Positions 41,078-50,158 of a stretch of DNA of 64,000 nt are shown here, piece by piece. The notes beneath the pieces are model-generated. The model was not told the origin of the DNA. It saw only the letters and a program-made list of their open reading frames with translations, and did no database searches. The stretch comes from a bacterium. GTDB lineage: Bacteria > Electryoneota > RPQS01. The translations under genes were made by a program, and so were the position numbers. Where the stretch lies: positions 186,001-250,000 of the forward strand of contig DASXUQ010000002.1 in the NCBI GenBank assembly GCA_036504735.1, given 5' to 3'. Each line of letters begins with the position of its first letter. Within the stretch, counting starts at the first letter, position 1.

Positions 41078-41815
41078 TTAAGGAGCGACCGGATCGAGAC
41101 TCATTTTACCCGGATCGAAAAGGTCATCGGAAAGGCCGGTGTTGAAGGTGACGGACTGCACGAGCACCGTGGCCATCAACCGGTCCCCGATGTACATATC
41201 GGTCTTCTGCGGAATTTTCAGATCGCCGGTCACCGTGTGGAAATTGGACGCTTCCCAGCGCGTGACCGCGCCGGACTGCTGGACTTCCTCGTGCTGCAGG
41301 ACGACCTGCATTTCCTTATCCAGCCACAGGCGGTGAGTGGTGGAGCTGATCTGCACATCGATCACGCGGCAGTCACGCCCGCGCAGCATCTCTTCCCCGC
41401 CAAGCTTCGTATTCTCGGGGGTGAACAGCCAGCAGACGAAATTGGGATCCTGCTGATTGCGGGCGCTGCCCTGGCGCTGATGCTTGCCGCCGGAGCGGTT
41501 CAGCGTCCACGTCATGTTGTCGTCACTGATGCCGACGAATTCGAGCGGCCGCGTGGAGTTCGTGGATTCGCCCTGCGGCGAAACATCCATGCGAATCTTG
41601 CCGCCCTTCTGACGGATCGTGTGCACCGAGGGCACGTCCCCGTCAGGGGAGTGAATGATGAAGTCGGTGACGATGGTCAGATCCTGCACGCCCGAATGCC
41701 GGCTGGCGCAGCGGGCTTCGAATTCGCAGAGCGCCACGGGCAGATCCGCGGCGGACGTGAAGCTGACGGTGCCAAGAGTCAGCGCGGCAAAAAACAGCGC
41801 GAGTGTGTTGCGCAT
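41078..41815 (-). CDS. Periplasmic LolA-like (lipoprotein-sorting-like) protein
   Basis: The 245-residue protein has a signal peptide and one LolA-like half-barrel: QKGGKIRMDVSPQG, MTWTLNRSGG, CRVIDVQISSTTHRLWLDKEMQVVLQHEE and VQSVTFNTGLSDDLFDPGKM. It is an alternative version of the neighbour at 41839-42672, with the same block order, so the pair is a duplication. Such proteins bind lipid acyl chains; the cargo is unknown. Confidence 0.75.
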   Translation of the reverse strand: MRNTLALFFAALTLGTVSFTSAADLPVALCEFEARCASRHSGVQDLTIVTDFIIHSPDGDVPSVHTIRQKGGKIRMDVSPQGESTNSTRPLEFVGISDDNMTWTLNRSGGKHQRQGSARNQQDPNFVCWLFTPENTKLGGEEMLRGRDCRVIDVQISSTTHRLWLDKEMQVVLQHEEVQQSGAVTRWEASNFHTVTGDLKIPQKTDMYIGDRLMATVLVQSVTFNTGLSDDLFDPGKMSLDPVAP

Positions 41816-41838
41816 CCTGTAGGGTCTTTCGCTGCCGA

Positions 41839-42672
41839 TTACTTCTTCGGCGGTTCGGTGCTGTCCGGCATCGGCTCTTGGGCGGTATCCCCGCCCTGCT
41901 GCTGCATCAGTTGGCGCAGCATTTCTTCCATGTCGGACTTCTTCACCTCGATCCGGTCGGCATCGAACAGGGTATCGGAGAGTCCGGTGTTCACCGCAAT
42001 GGTGCGCACGGTCATCGTGGCCACCACGGTGTCGCCGCTGAAGACTTCCATCTTGTAGGGATAGTCGTAGTGGCCGAGCACCGGGCGGAAATCGGAGAGC
42101 ATCCAGCGCAGCACGTGGCCTTCGCCGTCCTTGCTTTCGCCTTTGAGCACATCGAACTTGGCCTTGTCCAGCCAGTAGCGGTCATTGATGCTGTCCGGCC
42201 TGCCGCTCTCGACAATCCAGCACTCGCGGCCATTGACCGTTTCGCTGCCGGCGACGCGCGCGTTCTCGAACTTCAGGCCCCAGCAGTTGGCGCTGCTCGG
42301 GTCGCCCTTCTCCGGAATCTGCTGCTTGCCGACCATCGGCGAAATCAACCACGTATTCCTGCCGTCACTGATGGTGGTGACCTTGCCCATGCCCGAGGCC
42401 ATCATGCTGGTATCCGCGCCGGGAGGCGGCAGCATGTTCATTTCCATGCGCGACTTGTCGCCCTTCTCGAAGGACTTCTGCTCGGCGGTGATGGTGCCTT
42501 CGGGCGACGGAATGGTGATATCCTGCATGATGGTCATATCGTGGATATCGGTGTGCTGCCGCGAGCATTTGTCCAGGGCCTTCTGCAAAGCGTCCTGACC
42601 GGCCTGGGCAAACAGCGAACCGCCCGACAGTAGGAGAACCGCGGGCAGCAGGACACGTATCGTATAACGCAT
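41839..42672 (-). CDS. Periplasmic LolA-like (lipoprotein-sorting-like) protein
   Basis: The 277-residue secreted protein shares the order of its neighbour: FEKGDKSRMEMNML, NTWLISPMVGKQ, CWIVESGRPDSINDRYWLDKAKFDVLKGES and VRTIAVNTGLSDTLFDADRI. The two genes are 23 bases apart in one direction. I chose the ATG at 42672 because AAAGGA fits its spacing. Lipid or lipoprotein handling in the periplasm is the family role. Confidence 0.75.
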   Translation of the reverse strand: MRYTIRVLLPAVLLLSGGSLFAQAGQDALQKALDKCSRQHTDIHDMTIMQDITIPSPEGTITAEQKSFEKGDKSRMEMNMLPPPGADTSMMASGMGKVTTISDGRNTWLISPMVGKQQIPEKGDPSSANCWGLKFENARVAGSETVNGRECWIVESGRPDSINDRYWLDKAKFDVLKGESKDGEGHVLRWMLSDFRPVLGHYDYPYKMEVFSGDTVVATMTVRTIAVNTGLSDTLFDADRIEVKKSDMEEMLRQLMQQQGGDTAQEPMPDSTEPPKK

Positions 42673-42723
42673 GATCATCCTTTCGTAAGGGTAGTAGTGA
42701 CCGGAACGGGCCGGGGGCGGCGT

Positions 42724-43710
42724 CTACATGCCTTCGGCAATGGCGTCGTGCCCCTGTTCAAACATAACATCGTCCCAGAATTGCAGGATGTCATGCTCTT
42801 CGCGTTCAGTGGAATATTCTTTCGAGACAAAAGCGCGGGCCGCATCGGCCTTTTCCTGCATACCTTGCGGAGCAACACGGTACAGTTTCAGAACGTCTTC
42901 GACCGTGCGGGCGACGCTCAAAATGTCGCCGACCGGAACCGGCCAGCAGAAGCTTTCACGGTAGAACTCGCGACCGCCGAAACCGTGGTAGCCAATCACC
43001 AGTGCGCCGGACATCATGGCTTCGATGGGCGCGGCGGGCAGGCCCTTGGGATAGCCAAAGCTCAAAAAGATCAGCGACTCCTCGAGAGTCTGCGCCGTGT
43101 CGCGTTCGCTCTTGCCGTCGATCTTCTGCACATCCACGCCGCCGAGCGCGTCGCGGAATTTGAGGATATTGACGACTTGCCGCGCCTCTTCGGGATGCTT
43201 GCGCGCCATAAAACTGATGCGCAGCGGTTTGTCTTTAAGCGGACGGAAGCGGAAGCGGGATGGATCCACCGCCGTGTGAATGCGGTGCACCTTCAAATTG
43301 GGAAACACGTACCCCAGATAATCGCGGCTGTCTTCGGAAACCGTCATCACGCCCACCAGACCGGGATCGCGATAGGCGGTTTCGAAGTCACGGGGATCCA
43401 GCGAGTAGCCGATGAACGTGTAGTACGCGTTCTGGCTGAAGATAATCTTCTTGGCGTCTTTGAACACATTGGTCGCTCGCGGTCCGTAGACCTCGGGGAT
43501 TACCACGAAGTCGAAGGCGTCGGGATCAATCTTGTTCCAATACTCGACGCGGGTGTCGTTCTCAAACCAGTTGGCGCGGAAGCCCTTTTTCTTATGGACA
43601 ATCGCGGCCTGAAAACTGTTGCGGTTCAGAACATCCACATGGCGGTACAGGACTTTGATGCCGCCGATGGGTTTATTTTCGTCCGGGCAGAGGTAGTAGA
43701 TCGTATTCAC
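42724..43710 (-). CDS. Glycosyltransferase (GT4-like, C-terminal half recognisable)
   Basis: The 328-residue protein has two Rossmann halves: an N-terminal PIGGIKVLYRHVDVLN with a GG loop of the GT-B type, and a C-terminal donor-binding region with LIFLSFGYPKGLPAAPIEAMMSGALVIGYHGFGGREF, the ExxxxGxP-like pattern of GT4 enzymes. It would transfer a sugar to an envelope acceptor. It starts at GTG and is nine bases after the terpene-cyclase-repeat gene upstream, so the two are probably co-transcribed. Confidence 0.75.
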   Translation of the reverse strand: MNTIYYLCPDENKPIGGIKVLYRHVDVLNRNSFQAAIVHKKKGFRANWFENDTRVEYWNKIDPDAFDFVVIPEVYGPRATNVFKDAKKIIFSQNAYYTFIGYSLDPRDFETAYRDPGLVGVMTVSEDSRDYLGYVFPNLKVHRIHTAVDPSRFRFRPLKDKPLRISFMARKHPEEARQVVNILKFRDALGGVDVQKIDGKSERDTAQTLEESLIFLSFGYPKGLPAAPIEAMMSGALVIGYHGFGGREFYRESFCWPVPVGDILSVARTVEDVLKLYRVAPQGMQEKADAARAFVSKEYSTEREEHDILQFWDDVMFEQGHDAIAEGM

Positions 43711-43719
43711 AGTGCTTTA

Positions 43720-45387
43720 TTACCGGCTTCTTCGGTCAAAGATAGAACGGCTGCGTGTGCCGCCCCGGATACGCGAGCGGGAGATAATCCCTGTAGGGGC
43801 CAGCGCCTCCAGAGCCCACATGGTCACCAGATCGGCGAGCACCGCGGGGTGTTCGCCCAGCGGCAGCGGCCAGGCCGGGCAAGTACTGTTCCAGAGGAGT
43901 TCGGAGCGGTCGACGCTGGCTTCAAGATAGAATTTGGCTTTCGTGATGACGTCCTGTGGCACACCGGGAGCGCCCGTCAGGGCGCGCAAGGCCCAAGCCG
44001 TGTGCTGCGGAGTCGACGGCAGATCGAGGCTCTCGCCCCAGCCGCCATCGGTCTGCTGCAACGCGATGAGCGCCTTAGCGCCGCGCAGCACGGCATCTGC
44101 CGCGCGCTCGTTTGACGCGGCGAACAACGCTTCGAGGGTGCGGGCCGTCGCGAACACCGCCGAAGGATTGACGTCTCCCCGCCACAGGCCGCGCCGGGTT
44201 TGGCGGTGGAGCAGAAAATCCAGACCGCGCGCAATCGCGTCTTCTTCGCCCGGCTCCTGCACACCCGAATAAGCCAGCGCCTGCACGGCGGCGGCGGTGA
44301 CGTCAATGCGGCTCGCGTAGCGTTTCCCGGGCCAGAGAGGCTTGCTCCACCCATCGGTATAGAGCGGCCAGCCGCCATCGGAATTCTGGGCACGCAGGAA
44401 AAGCAGCACAGTGCGGCGGCGCGCCCATGAGGTTTCGACGGGAACATCACCGGCAAAACTGAGAGCGTCGAGGGCCAGGGCAGAGGTCAATAAATCTGTC
44501 GGCAGCATGCCGCCCAAGGCCCAGCCGCCGCTCATCCGCGCCTGATGCAGGAGGGAGAGCGTGCTTCCGGCGGCAACATCCTGATCGGCGGCGGTCACCA
44601 GCAAGGTACGCAGCGCGGTGGCGTGCAATATGTTGGAGACATCACAGGGATTCTGCACAAGGCCTTCACTGTCCCACAGTTGCAGACTGCGGAGAAATCT
44701 CCAGCCGCGTTCAAAGGCCGAATCTTCAAGAGGCAGCGCCGTGTGACGCAATGCTGCAAGGGCAAATACCGTGGTGCGGCTGGATCCTTCCCAAGAGCCG
44801 TCCAGCAATTGCAGTTCGAGCAGTCTGCGCCCTTTGCCGCGGGCGGAAAGTTTGTCCCGGCTGAGCAGGGAAAGAGCGAGCGGCAGCGCGCCGCCGGCGC
44901 AGGTCTGCATAGTCTTTCTGGCGCTGCGCAGCATGAACAGCCGTGCCACGGGCATCAGCATCCGCCGCAGCGATCCGGGAACCACTTCGGTCACCGCCGA
45001 GAGCAGAATCAGGGTTTCTTCACTTAAACGTGCGCTGTGGCGGTGCCGCTCCAGCCAGCGCACGGCTTTATCGAGCGCCTCGCGGGCATGGGAATCGCCG
45101 CAGGTGCTCAGCGCTTCCACCACTTCGAGGGTTAAGGACAGATCTCCGGCAGCATCCATATCCAGCGACCAGGAACCATCGGCATTCTGCTCGAGAAGGA
45201 TGGTATAGACCAGCGCGCTCACATCCTCGGCGGGCAGGCGGCCCAAGAGCGTTCCGATCAGGAGCGCCAGGGCATTGGAGCGCGTCGCCGGTCCGGTGGC
45301 CGCCAGCCATTGCGGCGCACCTGCCAGCACCCGCTCACCTAAGCGTTCCCGGATCTTTTCCGCGGTTTGAGGGGATCTGTTACGCAT
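43720..45387 (-). CDS. Prenyltransferase/squalene-cyclase-repeat protein
   Basis: The 555-residue protein is built from alpha/alpha-barrel repeats with QW-type motifs (QNADGSWSLD, QNSDGGWPLY, QQTDGGWGES) and SLTLEVVEAL helices, as in squalene-hopene cyclases and protein prenyltransferases. The catalytic DXDD of hopene cyclases is not seen, so it is likely a non-cyclase relative or an enzyme of unknown reaction. No signal peptide is present. Its partner is a glycosyltransferase. Confidence 0.7.
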   Translation of the reverse strand: MRNRSPQTAEKIRERLGERVLAGAPQWLAATGPATRSNALALLIGTLLGRLPAEDVSALVYTILLEQNADGSWSLDMDAAGDLSLTLEVVEALSTCGDSHAREALDKAVRWLERHRHSARLSEETLILLSAVTEVVPGSLRRMLMPVARLFMLRSARKTMQTCAGGALPLALSLLSRDKLSARGKGRRLLELQLLDGSWEGSSRTTVFALAALRHTALPLEDSAFERGWRFLRSLQLWDSEGLVQNPCDVSNILHATALRTLLVTAADQDVAAGSTLSLLHQARMSGGWALGGMLPTDLLTSALALDALSFAGDVPVETSWARRRTVLLFLRAQNSDGGWPLYTDGWSKPLWPGKRYASRIDVTAAAVQALAYSGVQEPGEEDAIARGLDFLLHRQTRRGLWRGDVNPSAVFATARTLEALFAASNERAADAVLRGAKALIALQQTDGGWGESLDLPSTPQHTAWALRALTGAPGVPQDVITKAKFYLEASVDRSELLWNSTCPAWPLPLGEHPAVLADLVTMWALEALAPTGIISRSRIRGGTRSRSIFDRRSR

Positions 45388-45449
45388 GAAGAAAATGCTG
45401 AAAATCTGAAAGGAAGATGTGCTCGGGCGCGAGAGAACTGAACTACCGT

Positions 45450-46019
45450 TTATCCTTCATCGTTCATCGATTCGTCGCCGTCCTGCATTCTTCCGCCCTT
45501 CTTTTGTTTACGTAAGGACAAAAAAAAGTCGGAGAGAATCGCTCCGCACTCGTGTGAAAGGACTCCCCGCACCACCTCAGACGTATGATTGAGGCGGGGA
45601 TCGGAAAGCAGATGATAGAGGGTATCGACGGCGCCAGCTTTGGGGTCGGAGGCTCCATAAACGACCACGGGGATGCGGGCAAGAATGATAGCGCCACTGC
45701 ACATGGAACAGGGCTCAAGGGTTGCATACAGGGTGCAATCGAGGAGCCGCCTGCTGCCGAGGGCTTCCGCAGCCGCCGTAATGGCAATCATTTCGGCATG
45801 GGCGGTGGGATCCTGCAGGATTTCGGTCTGGTTGAACCCGCGACCGATGACCACGCCATTGTAGACCACCACACAGCCGATGGGGACCTCTCCCTTCGCT
45901 TCGGCGCGGCGGGCCTCTTTGAGGGCCTCCCGCATCCACCGTTCGTGGTCGGGTTGCCCAAAGGTTTCCAACAAGGAGTTTTGCGTGGTGAAGTCAGGAG
46001 GAGGCCGGTCAGCCATCAT
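45450..46019 (-). CDS. tadA: tRNA-specific adenosine deaminase
   Basis: The 189-residue enzyme carries the cytidine-deaminase-fold zinc site: HAEM (His74, catalytic Glu76) and EPCSMC (Cys104, Cys107). TadA converts A34 to inosine in tRNA-Arg(ACG). The conserved core begins near residue 24 (DHERWMREAL), so the first ~23 residues are a non-conserved extension; an internal start is possible. The ATG is only about two bases after the 3' end of a tRNA-Arg(ACG) gene, its own substrate, and no separate promoter fits between. Confidence 0.95.
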   Translation of the reverse strand: MMADRPPPDFTTQNSLLETFGQPDHERWMREALKEARRAEAKGEVPIGCVVVYNGVVIGRGFNQTEILQDPTAHAEMIAITAAAEALGSRRLLDCTLYATLEPCSMCSGAIILARIPVVVYGASDPKAGAVDTLYHLLSDPRLNHTSEVVRGVLSHECGAILSDFFLSLRKQKKGGRMQDGDESMNDEG

Positions 46020-46021
46020 TG

Positions 46022-46095
46022 TACGCCCATAGGGATTCGAACCCCAAACCTTCTGGTCCGTAGCCAGACGCTCTATCCAATTGAGCTATGGGCGC
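46022..46095 (-). tRNA. tRNA-Arg(ACG)
   Basis: A 74-nt tRNA with anticodon loop CTACGGA (anticodon ACG), D-loop AGCTCAATTGGATAGAGC, T-loop GTTCGAATC and acceptor stem GCGCCCA/TGGGCGT. CCA is not encoded. Its A34 is the editing target of TadA, whose gene follows immediately. Confidence 0.95.
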
Positions 46096-46150
46096 AAACC
46101 CAAGCGAGTGATTAACTTGATTAATCCCAGCAAACCCGCATGGGACTGTG

Positions 46151-46179
46151 AGTATAGGGATTTTGAACAAGATTGTCAA
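46151..46179 (-). promoter_or_regulatory. Consensus promoter of the tRNA-Arg(ACG)-tadA unit
   Basis: On the minus strand TTGACA (46179-46174) and TATACT (46156-46151) are exactly 17 bases apart, nearly perfect for the housekeeping sigma factor. Initiation near 46144 gives a ~50-base leader before the tRNA. The remaining 46096-46426 stretch holds no convincing gene. Confidence 0.8.
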
Positions 46180-46426
46180 GCCTTTTATGTCTGACTACCC
46201 AACTACCCGCCCGGAACGTCAACTTCAGACTTCAAATAAGGTTCCCGGTCACGCCATCGAGACCTTTCGTTTGCGCACGGCCTGCGCTCAGTTGGGCACT
46301 GCCGTAACAACCGGCACCGCAATTGGGACAGCAAACTCAGTAATTATTGAATGTAATGGGTCTGGCCAGTTGTTTGCAATATACGAAGCCGAAATCTCGA
46401 TCTGAACACACTTCAGGAGTTCTTAC

Positions 46427-48268
46427 ATGTTACATCATCGTTCACTTTGGCTGACAATCGGCCTGTTTCTGCTGGCATCTGTCGCTTTCGCGCAGGTTGG
46501 CAGAATTGAAGGCGTTGTCTATCTTCCGGGAGACAACGGCGGTCCTGCCGCCGGCGCCACCGTCACCTTTTACCACGAACGCACCGACAGCCTCGTGACC
46601 ACTGCCGACGGCGATGGCCATTTCCGGTTGGAAGATGTTCCGGTCGGCGGCTATTCCGCCGTGGCTTCCCTTGAAGGCTATATGCCAGGTATGGGCCAGG
46701 CGTTTGTCACGGAGAATCACACCACGAATGTCACACTGCGGCTGCACCCGCTGCCCACAGGTTTGGGAAATGTTGAAGGCACCGTGCGTCTGCCCGGCGA
46801 GCATGGCGGCCCCGCCGCCGGCGCGGTCGTAACCTTGCGCCAAATGCATCAGGACAGCCTGACCACGACCGCGGATGCCGAAGGCCATTTCTCGTTCACC
46901 GCGGTGGCGGTCGGCGAGTATTCGGCTCGCGCCACGCTGGAGGGATACCTTGCAGCAGAAGCTCCGGTGTGGGTCGTGGACGGTCAGACGTCGCGCTTGA
47001 CGCTGGTGCTCCGCCAACAGGCGACATCCGGCGGCGCTGTGGAGGGCTTAGTCTTGCTGGCCGACCAGACTCCGGCGCGTGAAGCGATTGTGGAACTGGC
47101 GGGCAATGGCGAGCACTCCTTCTACCGGGGCCAGACCAACGGCGAAGGCCATTTTTCGATTCAGCATGTGGCAGCCGGCGGCTATTCGATCACGGCGATG
47201 CTGCCGATGCACGGCTTTGCGTCCGACGTCATTGAAGTCATGAACAACCAGACGACGCATGTGACGCTGACGCTGAGCGATTCCTCGAACGGCGGCGGAC
47301 ATCACAACGGCGACTCGCTGACCATCGTGGATCTGGTGGGCACGGCGATTGTTGTCCGTCCGGACAGCACGCACCGCCCGCACCGCGTGCTCTATTACCT
47401 GGATGTAGATAATGATGGCGCGCCGGATTATCGTTTGGCGTTCGGACCTCCGTGGTACAATCCGCCTAACGTTCCGCCTCGGGGCGCTGAACGCCCGGCT
47501 AACGGCGATCAGATCACGATTCATGGCGGCCTGCTGACGTACACGGATCCGCCGGTTGTGGTGGTCTACGATATTAATGGCCTGTTCTGGCGGAGTCCGG
47601 GCCGGGGACACGGTGGACACGGCGGCGGCGATCACGGCCATGAGGGCTGCAATCCCGACAGCGTGACCCGCGTGGAAGAGAGCGGCACGGCCATGGTGAT
47701 GTCGGGTGGCGGCTATCACGGCGAACGCGTGATGTACGGACTGAATACCGACAACGACATGATGCCGGAATTCATGCTGGACTTCGGCCGTCCGGATTAT
47801 GATCCGGGCAACGGCGCGACGCGTCCCTCCAACGGCGACACTCTTGCCATCGTCGGTGGCCAGATCTATTGCCCGAATGCCGAAACGCCGGTGCTGGTGG
47901 TCTATGAGATCAACGGTCTGTTCTGGCGCGAGCCGGGTGACACGACCGGCCTCGGCGCCGTGGACGGCGTGATGGAAGCCGGTCCGGTGAAGGTCGGCAC
48001 GCCAGTCAGCTATTTGACGGCGCGCAACTATCCGAATCCGTTCAACCCCACTACGGTTATTAACTACTCGCTGCCGATGGCAGGAGAGGTCAAGCTGGCG
48101 GTGTATGACATTACCGGCCGCAAGGTTGAGGATCTGGTTCATCGTTATCAGGAAGCCGGCAACTACGTGATTGGCTTCGACGGCCACGCGTTGCCTTCCG
48201 GCATCTATTTCTATCGCGTCAGCGTGGGCAACCTGTCCTTCACCAACCGCATGGTGTTGCTCAAGTAA
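46427..48268 (+). CDS. Secreted protein with carboxypeptidase-regulatory repeats and sorting domain
   Basis: The 613-residue protein has a signal peptide, three CarboxypepD_reg-like repeats (VEGVVYLPGDNGGPAAGATV..., VEGTVRLPGEHGGPAAGAVV..., VEGLVLLADQTPAREAIVEL...), two related blocks with YLDVDNDGAPDY and GLNTDNDMMPEF, and a C-terminal FlgD/T9SS-type domain starting NYPNPFNPTT and ending MVLLK. It should be exported and attached to or released at the cell surface. It is one of a pair with the next plus-strand gene. Confidence 0.85.
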   Translation: MLHHRSLWLTIGLFLLASVAFAQVGRIEGVVYLPGDNGGPAAGATVTFYHERTDSLVTTADGDGHFRLEDVPVGGYSAVASLEGYMPGMGQAFVTENHTTNVTLRLHPLPTGLGNVEGTVRLPGEHGGPAAGAVVTLRQMHQDSLTTTADAEGHFSFTAVAVGEYSARATLEGYLAAEAPVWVVDGQTSRLTLVLRQQATSGGAVEGLVLLADQTPAREAIVELAGNGEHSFYRGQTNGEGHFSIQHVAAGGYSITAMLPMHGFASDVIEVMNNQTTHVTLTLSDSSNGGGHHNGDSLTIVDLVGTAIVVRPDSTHRPHRVLYYLDVDNDGAPDYRLAFGPPWYNPPNVPPRGAERPANGDQITIHGGLLTYTDPPVVVVYDINGLFWRSPGRGHGGHGGGDHGHEGCNPDSVTRVEESGTAMVMSGGGYHGERVMYGLNTDNDMMPEFMLDFGRPDYDPGNGATRPSNGDTLAIVGGQIYCPNAETPVLVVYEINGLFWREPGDTTGLGAVDGVMEAGPVKVGTPVSYLTARNYPNPFNPTTVINYSLPMAGEVKLAVYDITGRKVEDLVHRYQEAGNYVIGFDGHALPSGIYFYRVSVGNLSFTNRMVLLK

Positions 48269-48294
48269 CTCACAGATGGCTGCACAGAGAGTAT

Positions 48295-48329
48295 GCCCCC
48301 GCCGGATGTTCCGGCGGGGGCTTGTTTTT
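48295..48329 (+). terminator. Terminator after the first regulatory-repeat protein
   Basis: A perfect 11-bp stem GCCCCCGCCGG / CCGGCGGGGGC with a five-base loop is followed by TTGTTTTT. Confidence 0.9.
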
Positions 48330-48539
48330 CTAATGCAACCTGCATGCGTCTTCGGCCAAATGCCCGATGCATTTCCCGCGTTGCGCATCGCATGCACGCG
48401 GTTGGGTAGCTGGTTCCCAAACCAGGATTTCGCGCTTGATACTAAGTGCTGATTGGATGCGATGTAGCGAAACTGGCGAAGCATTTGCATACTACCAAAT
48501 CGTTGTCGTCATCCAAGTGTAAAGGATTAGGAGACCATG

Positions 48540-49982
48540 ATGGTGCATCGCCGTTTGTTCCTGCTGGCGGCCAGCTTCCTTCTGCTGACTACCGCTGTCT
48601 TCGCCCAAGTGGGCAACATTGAAGGAATCGTGCAACTTCCCGCGCATGGTGGACCGGCGGCGGGAGCCACAGTGGTTCTTTATGGACCTCATCCGGGCGA
48701 CAGTCTTTTGGCAACTACGGATGACCAGGGTGCATTCCACTTTGATTCGGTAGCCGTGGGGCCGTATCGGGCCACAGCAACTCTTGCTCCGTACCTTCCG
48801 GCGATGGGCGGCGTATTTGTCCGTCCCGGACACACGGCACATGTGAATTTGGTTCTGCGCGCGGTGCCGACAGGCATAGGCCGGGTTGAAGGCGTAGTCC
48901 TGCTTCCCGAACATGCCGGCCCGGCGGTGGGTGCAACCGTAGTGCTCTTCCGTGCGCGTGGTGACAGTCTGACCACGGTCTCGGATGACTCAGGCCGGTT
49001 TGTGTTTGACTCGGCGCGCGTAGGCCGGCATGACATCTATGCGATGTTGACGGGCTACCGCAATGCGCACGGGGAAGTGTTTGTGCGCGACGGCCTGACC
49101 TCGCGTGTGATGCTGATGCTGCACACTATTCCTGTGCCCACCTTTGGGAACATTGCAGGCACGGTGATTTATGCGGCGGATTCTCTGCCTGCATCCGGCG
49201 TGATGGTGACACTGTTCAGAATGCGCCATGACAGCCTGACGGCCACCACCGATGCGGCCGGACATTTTGCGTTCGACTCGATTGCCACCGGAGGCTACAC
49301 GCTGCGGGTGGTGGCAACGGGGTATCTGCCGATTATGCGGGAAGTGGGCGTGCGCAACGGACAGACCACACATGTCACCTTGGTATTGCGCGCCGAGCCG
49401 ACCGCAGTGGTCGAAGGCCTGGTGACGCTGGCCGATGCGACGCCGGTCGCCCATGCGTTCGTGACACTGGGCGGACAGGGCATGCACCGCTTCATGCGGA
49501 CGATGTCCGACTCGCTGGGACATTTCGCTTTCCAGCATGTTGCCGCAGGGCATTATGTCATCGCCGCCGAAGCGCGCAATCAGGGCCATACCCGTCAGGC
49601 CCTTGATGTGGCCGACGGCCAGACAGTGGACGTGACACTGGTGCTGAATGATTCTACCGGTGGCGCTCAGAATTCTCCGGCAGATCCCAATGCGGCGGAT
49701 GATCCCAATGCACTGCCGGTGAAGCAGTTCATGGCGAACAACTATCCGAATCCCTTCAACCCGACGACAACGATCAGCTTCTCGGTTCCGCTGTCGGGAC
49801 AGGTGCGGCTGGCCGTGTATGACGTGCTCGGGCGGAAAGTGGCGGATCTGGTGAATGAATACAAAGACGCCGGCAGCTACCATGTGAGCTTCAACGGTGA
49901 GAATCTGCCTTCCGGGCTGTATTTCTACCGCATGAACGCAGGCAATTTGGCTCATACCGGGCGGATGATGCTGCTCAAGTAA
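48540..49982 (+). CDS. Secreted protein with four carboxypeptidase-regulatory repeats and sorting domain
   Basis: The 480-residue protein has a signal peptide, four CarboxypepD_reg-like repeats (blocks such as GPAAGATVVLYGPHPGD and GPAVGATVVLFRARGD), an Asp/Asn/Ala linker, and a C-terminal sorting domain from NNYPNPFNPTT to MMLLK. It is a paralogue of the upstream gene without the extra DNDG blocks. The ATG at 48540 has GGAG at good spacing; another ATG lies one codon upstream. Likely role: surface or extracellular binding protein. Confidence 0.85.
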   Translation: MVHRRLFLLAASFLLLTTAVFAQVGNIEGIVQLPAHGGPAAGATVVLYGPHPGDSLLATTDDQGAFHFDSVAVGPYRATATLAPYLPAMGGVFVRPGHTAHVNLVLRAVPTGIGRVEGVVLLPEHAGPAVGATVVLFRARGDSLTTVSDDSGRFVFDSARVGRHDIYAMLTGYRNAHGEVFVRDGLTSRVMLMLHTIPVPTFGNIAGTVIYAADSLPASGVMVTLFRMRHDSLTATTDAAGHFAFDSIATGGYTLRVVATGYLPIMREVGVRNGQTTHVTLVLRAEPTAVVEGLVTLADATPVAHAFVTLGGQGMHRFMRTMSDSLGHFAFQHVAAGHYVIAAEARNQGHTRQALDVADGQTVDVTLVLNDSTGGAQNSPADPNAADDPNALPVKQFMANNYPNPFNPTTTISFSVPLSGQVRLAVYDVLGRKVADLVNEYKDAGSYHVSFNGENLPSGLYFYRMNAGNLAHTGRMMLLK

Positions 49983-50055
49983 TCGAAGGCTGAGCAGCGT
50001 GGCACTGTTCCGACCTCATCCGGGGCTGCACCGTCACGCTGAACCAAGCTAATCC

Positions 50056-50089
50056 AAAGCCCCTGCCAAGGTTCCCGGCAGGGGCTTTT
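50056..50089 (+). terminator. Terminator after the second regulatory-repeat protein
   Basis: A perfect 12-bp stem AAAGCCCCTGCC / GGCAGGGGCTTT followed by TTCTTA ends the plus-strand transcript. Confidence 0.9.
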
Positions 50090-50158
50090 CTTACGGTCGA
50101 CTATAGAAGCTCTGATGTCAAAAAGCCAAAATCGGTACAAACAAGGCATCATCAAAAG

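Noticed and set aside
42697-44115. Long plus-strand frame opposite the glycosyltransferase and terpene-cyclase-repeat genes
   Set aside because: It runs through two real minus-strand genes; long open antisense frames are common in G+C-rich DNA.
47048-48490. 480-residue minus-strand frame
   Set aside because: Antisense to the regulatory-repeat protein; His/Arg-rich text without domains.
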